Assembly: GCA_964435775.1 (NCBI GenBank)
Contig: CAYTAP010000030.1
Location: 1-33,038 of the forward strand
DNA: 33,038 bases
DNA from: CAYTAP01 sp964435775
GTDB taxonomy: Bacteria; Planctomycetota; Phycisphaerae; Tepidisphaerales; Tepidisphaeraceae
Direction of reading: 5' to 3'
Below, piece after piece: positions 30,848-33,038 of the stretch (positions are counted from its first letter, which is position 1; every line of letters starts with the position of its first letter). Below the pieces are notes generated by a model that saw only the letters and a program-made list of their open reading frames with translations, searched no databases and was not told the DNA's origin. The translations under genes were made by a program, and so were the position numbers.

Positions 30848-30898
30848 GGTCTTCCGTCCCTTTCGTTTCACCGGGAAAAGTTCCGCGCGATCGCGGGG

Positions 30899-32302
30899 TT
30901 ATCCACGGAGCAAAGACAGCACGTTTTGCGGGCTGGCGTTGGCCTGGGCGAGGACCGAGGTGGTCGCCTGCACGAGAATCTGCGCCCGGGTCATGGAGGA
31001 GGTCTCGGCGGCGAAATCGGCGTCGCGGATCGAGCTTTCGCTGGCCGTCACGTTTTCCAGAGCCACGTTGAGGCTGCTGACGTTGGTGTCCAGGATGTCC
31101 TTCTGGAACGCGCCGAGCCGGCCGCGAAGGGTCGCCACCTGTTCGATGGCGGCGGTGATGATCTTCTGCGCCTGGATCGTGTTGCCGGAGACGAGCGAGC
31201 TGGCGCCGCCGCTGCCGACGGCGGACATGAAGCCATCAAGCTCATTGCCCAGCTTGCCCGTGGAGACGGAGCTGATGCCGATGTTCGTCTGACCCTGGCG
31301 GTTGACTTCGGAGCCGAGTTGGAACTTGGCGCCGCCGCCGACGATCGAGAAGGATTGCCCCGTCGCGGTCTGCTGGGCGAAGCTCTTGTCGAGGGTGAGG
31401 CTGACATCGAGATCGCCGGTGCGCATCGACGCACGGAGGCCATCGACATCGGCCTGGCTGCCGTTGATGTTGACCTTGGCGTTGACGCCGCTGTCCTTGC
31501 CGTCGACGAAGGTGCCCGAGAGGGTCTTGAGGCTGACAAACTGGCTGGTTCCGAATCCGATGCTGTTGAAGCGGAGCGTTCCTCCGGAGACCACGGCGCT
31601 GACGCCGGTGGATCCGGTGAGTTGATTCACCGCGACGGCGACGGCGCTGGTGGCGGTGTTGGCCGCGAAGGACAACTGCTCGCTGCCCTCGGCGCCGCCG
31701 ACCTCGATGGTCACAGCGCTGGTCCCCACCGTGGTGCCTGAATAATCAACCTCGCCGGTCTGGGCGCTGGCGGTCACGTTCACGGTGATGTTGATGCTGC
31801 CGTTGTCGGGAACCTTCGCGGCGTTGATCTGGGCGCTCTTGATCGCCGTGTCGTCGATGCCGCTCGTGACGTAATCCAGCCCGCCGTTGAGGAGCTTGAC
31901 GCCGTTGAACTGGGTCGTGTTGGAGATGCGGTTGATGCTGTTGAGGATCGCATCGACCTGCAACTGGTTGGCCTTGATTTCCTCGGGCGAGAGCGCGCCG
32001 TTGTTGGCCGCCTGGTTGGTCAGGCCCTGCACTTCGAGCAGAAGCGCCGAGACCTCGTTCAGCGCCCCTTCGGCGGTGTTGATGACGTTGCCGGCGCGCT
32101 GGGAGTTGTCGACCGCCTGGTTGATGCCGGCGATTTCGCTTCGCAGCTTTTCGCTGGCGATCAGGCCGGCCGGGGCGTCCTTGCCGCTGTTGATTTTCAG
32201 CCCGCTCGACAGTCGCTGCAGATGCGTCGCCAGGTCCGTCTGGTTTTTGTTCAAACGGTGCAATGCCTGAAGCGATCCGATATTGGTATTGATCCGACTC
32301 AT
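30899..32302 (-). CDS. fliC: Flagellin
   Basis: A 467-residue filament subunit exported by the flagellar type III system. The conserved N-terminal coiled-coil D0/D1 region (1-140) includes MSRINTNIGSLQALHRLN, then RLSSGLKINSGKDAPAGL and SQRAGNVINTAEGALNEV. The C-terminal D1/D0 region (about 385-467) ends QANASPQNVLSLLRG. The middle (about 145-380) is the variable surface-exposed part and is Gly/Thr/Ser/Ala-rich. The start at ATG 32302 has GGAGG 6 bases upstream. It stands alone, with no flagellar assembly or chaperone gene in the window. A sigma-54-like promoter candidate lies upstream and a strong hairpin terminator downstream. Confidence 0.97.
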   Translation of the reverse strand: MSRINTNIGSLQALHRLNKNQTDLATHLQRLSSGLKINSGKDAPAGLIASEKLRSEIAGINQAVDNSQRAGNVINTAEGALNEVSALLLEVQGLTNQAANNGALSPEEIKANQLQVDAILNSINRISNTTQFNGVKLLNGGLDYVTSGIDDTAIKSAQINAAKVPDNGSINITVNVTASAQTGEVDYSGTTVGTSAVTIEVGGAEGSEQLSFAANTATSAVAVAVNQLTGSTGVSAVVSGGTLRFNSIGFGTSQFVSLKTLSGTFVDGKDSGVNAKVNINGSQADVDGLRASMRTGDLDVSLTLDKSFAQQTATGQSFSIVGGGAKFQLGSEVNRQGQTNIGISSVSTGKLGNELDGFMSAVGSGGASSLVSGNTIQAQKIITAAIEQVATLRGRLGAFQKDILDTNVSSLNVALENVTASESSIRDADFAAETSSMTRAQILVQATTSVLAQANASPQNVLSLLRG

Positions 32303-32772
32303 GTTAATCCTCCGTGATCGACCAACCCCAATCCGTTGGGGCTGATGGCGCGGGTGTCCTTTCCGGCGCCGGAACTATGGGTGGGCTTGCGATCAAACGG
32401 TCCCAGCGCATCCTGTGCCGGGCATCCCGCGTCGAAAGCCGGAATATACTTTGAGGGTGAACCTGAGCCGGCGCTCCGCACCGGCGATGGAAGATCTGAT
32501 TGGCGGGGTGTGAACCTCCTTGTTCGAAGCGCTTGGCTGGGGATCGAATCCGTTCGATCCTTTGCGTCGGCTCATTCGGCCAGGGGGCGCGCGATGAGCG
32601 TCAACTGTCCTATTGTTCGGATGACTGCCCGCGCAAACTTGAACCGCCCCATCCGCCGATTTTGCGCCGAAAATGATGGCCGATAATAACAGCCCACGCA
32701 CTTCCAAAACGTCGGTTTCAGCGTTTGTCGACAACACCTGCGACAATACGGCACCCCGGCGCAATAATTGCC
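32303..32772. other. Flagellin upstream region
   Basis: 470 bp between the flagellin start and the stop of the DUF4190-like gene. Open frames on both strands here have no protein-like sequence. It holds the sigma-54-like candidate (32405-32420), a small stem-loop CCCCAA-TCCG-TTGGGG (32326-32341) in the expected 5' leader, and the palindrome CCGGCGCCGG (about 32364-32373). The upstream 300 bp show nothing else I can name. Confidence 0.45.
32405..32420 (-). promoter_or_regulatory. Sigma-54-like promoter candidate for flagellin
   Basis: On the minus strand, CGGCACAGGATGCGCT has the invariant GG-N10-GC spacing of -24/-12 promoters and a full GGCAC at -24. The -12 part is GCGCT rather than TTGCW. 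Transcription would begin about 90 bases before the flagellin ATG. I saw no good sigma-28 (TAAA-N15-GCCGATAA) alternative. No rpoN gene is in the window to support it. Confidence 0.3.
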
Positions 32773-33038
32773 CTATCCCGCTCGGCGCCAATGGGCGTAT
32801 AGCCAGAGGACCAATCCCACCGTTCCAAACACACCCATGACGATCCCAAAAATAGCGCGCCCCAGACCGAGGCGCTGGCGATGGCGGTGCAAATCGACAA
32901 GCGCCGTGACGCCGCAAATAATCGCTGCGGGCGCTGGAAAGAGGAGAATGCTGAACAATCCCAGGTATCCTGCGGCAATCGCCCATGTGGAGCGTCCCAC
33001 GGGCAGCAGCCACCGCATGAATCCAAGCGGCGAACGAG
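32773..33038 (-). CDS. DUF4190-like small membrane protein, 5' end probably outside window
   Basis: At least 81 residues from an internal ATG at 33018. The frame stays open to the right edge (RSPLGF before that Met), so the real start may lie beyond the window. Two hydrophobic segments (about residues 12-38 and 52-75 of the 81) flank a basic loop, LVDLHRHRQRLGLGRAIFG. The order GYLGLFSILLFPAPAAIICG, basic turn, GLGRAIFGIVMGVFG is characteristic of the DUF4190 domain, a two-helix membrane unit of unknown role. Members in planctomycetes often sit at the end of longer proteins. It precedes flagellin on the same strand with a 470-bp gap. Function is unknown. Confidence 0.78.
   Translation of the reverse strand, partial: RSPLGFMRWLLPVGRSTWAIAAGYLGLFSILLFPAPAAIICGVTALVDLHRHRQRLGLGRAIFGIVMGVFGTVGLVLWLYAHWRRAG

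Larger units (their letters stand above)
30557..30898. promoter_or_regulatory. pstS promoter region and flagellin 3' region
   Basis: 342 bp between the pstS start and the flagellin stop, both on the minus strand. It contains the flagellin terminator (30820-30847), the candidate Pho box (30612-30640), a TACATAT (minus strand, about 30584-30590) that could be a -10 element, and the pstS ribosome site. No gene in this space is credible. Confidence 0.5.

Noticed and set aside
1..33038. CRISPR array, tRNA/rRNA genes, prophage or transposase
   Set aside because: I found no regularly spaced direct repeats with unique spacers, no cloverleaf or rRNA sequence, and no integrase, transposase or phage structural protein.

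Overview
The window looks like a chromosomal contig from a planctomycete, most likely of the Phycisphaerae type. It is GC-rich. A 1194-residue surface protein opens with an LEERVLLSA sorting motif typical of planctomycete secreted proteins. The outer-membrane porin, lipoprotein and flagellin show a Gram-negative, motile cell. A 10-N gap (12106-12115) points to a draft or metagenome assembly. The phylum call is inference.

Layout. 1-151: palindromic repeat. 152-1725: PTS IIA (ptsN-like) divergent from a Crp/Fnr-type regulator. 1607-5018 (minus): histidine kinase, single-domain response regulator, then receiver-GGDEF diguanylate cyclase. 5287-6507: PPi-type phosphofructokinase. 6537-6711: repeat-rich intergenic DNA with a G-quadruplex motif. 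6728-11448 (minus): ispH followed by dTDP-rhamnose genes rmlC-rmlA-VOC-rmlB-rmlD, with a 39-bp tandem duplication at the rmlA/VOC junction. 11550-11620: second copy of the palindromic repeat. 11651-12985: DUF1015 gene containing the gap. 13212-13670: ndk. 13946-17530 (minus): LEPR-XLL/PPC/FG-GAP surface protein. 17788-18829 (minus): small membrane protein and CsgG/LpoB-like lipoprotein. 18970-19806: LuxR-type regulator whose ribosome site lies in a perfect hairpin. 20096-22102: ligA. 22153-30556 (minus): a complete phosphate regulon, pstS-pstC-pstA-pstB-phoU-phoB-phoR-porin. 30899-32302 (minus): flagellin with a strong terminator. 32773-33038 (minus): DUF4190-like membrane protein cut by the window edge.

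How the parts work together. The pst genes take up phosphate, PhoU/PhoR/PhoB sense and control it, and the porin supplies outer-membrane entry. Four-base ATGA overlaps couple pstC-pstA, pstA-pstB and phoU-phoB, and 11-bp-periodic candidate PhoB sites lie before pstS and the porin. The rml genes supply dTDP-L-rhamnose for surface polysaccharide. The kinase/regulator/cyclase trio probably converts an extracytoplasmic signal into cyclic-di-GMP.

I see no defence island, CRISPR array, tRNA, rRNA, prophage or transposase. Most genes are housekeeping. The less ordinary signals are the asymmetric palindromic repeat family, the duplication that creates an 11-codon micro-ORF, the start-site hairpin of the LuxR gene, a substituted PstB signature motif, and the mosaic surface protein.
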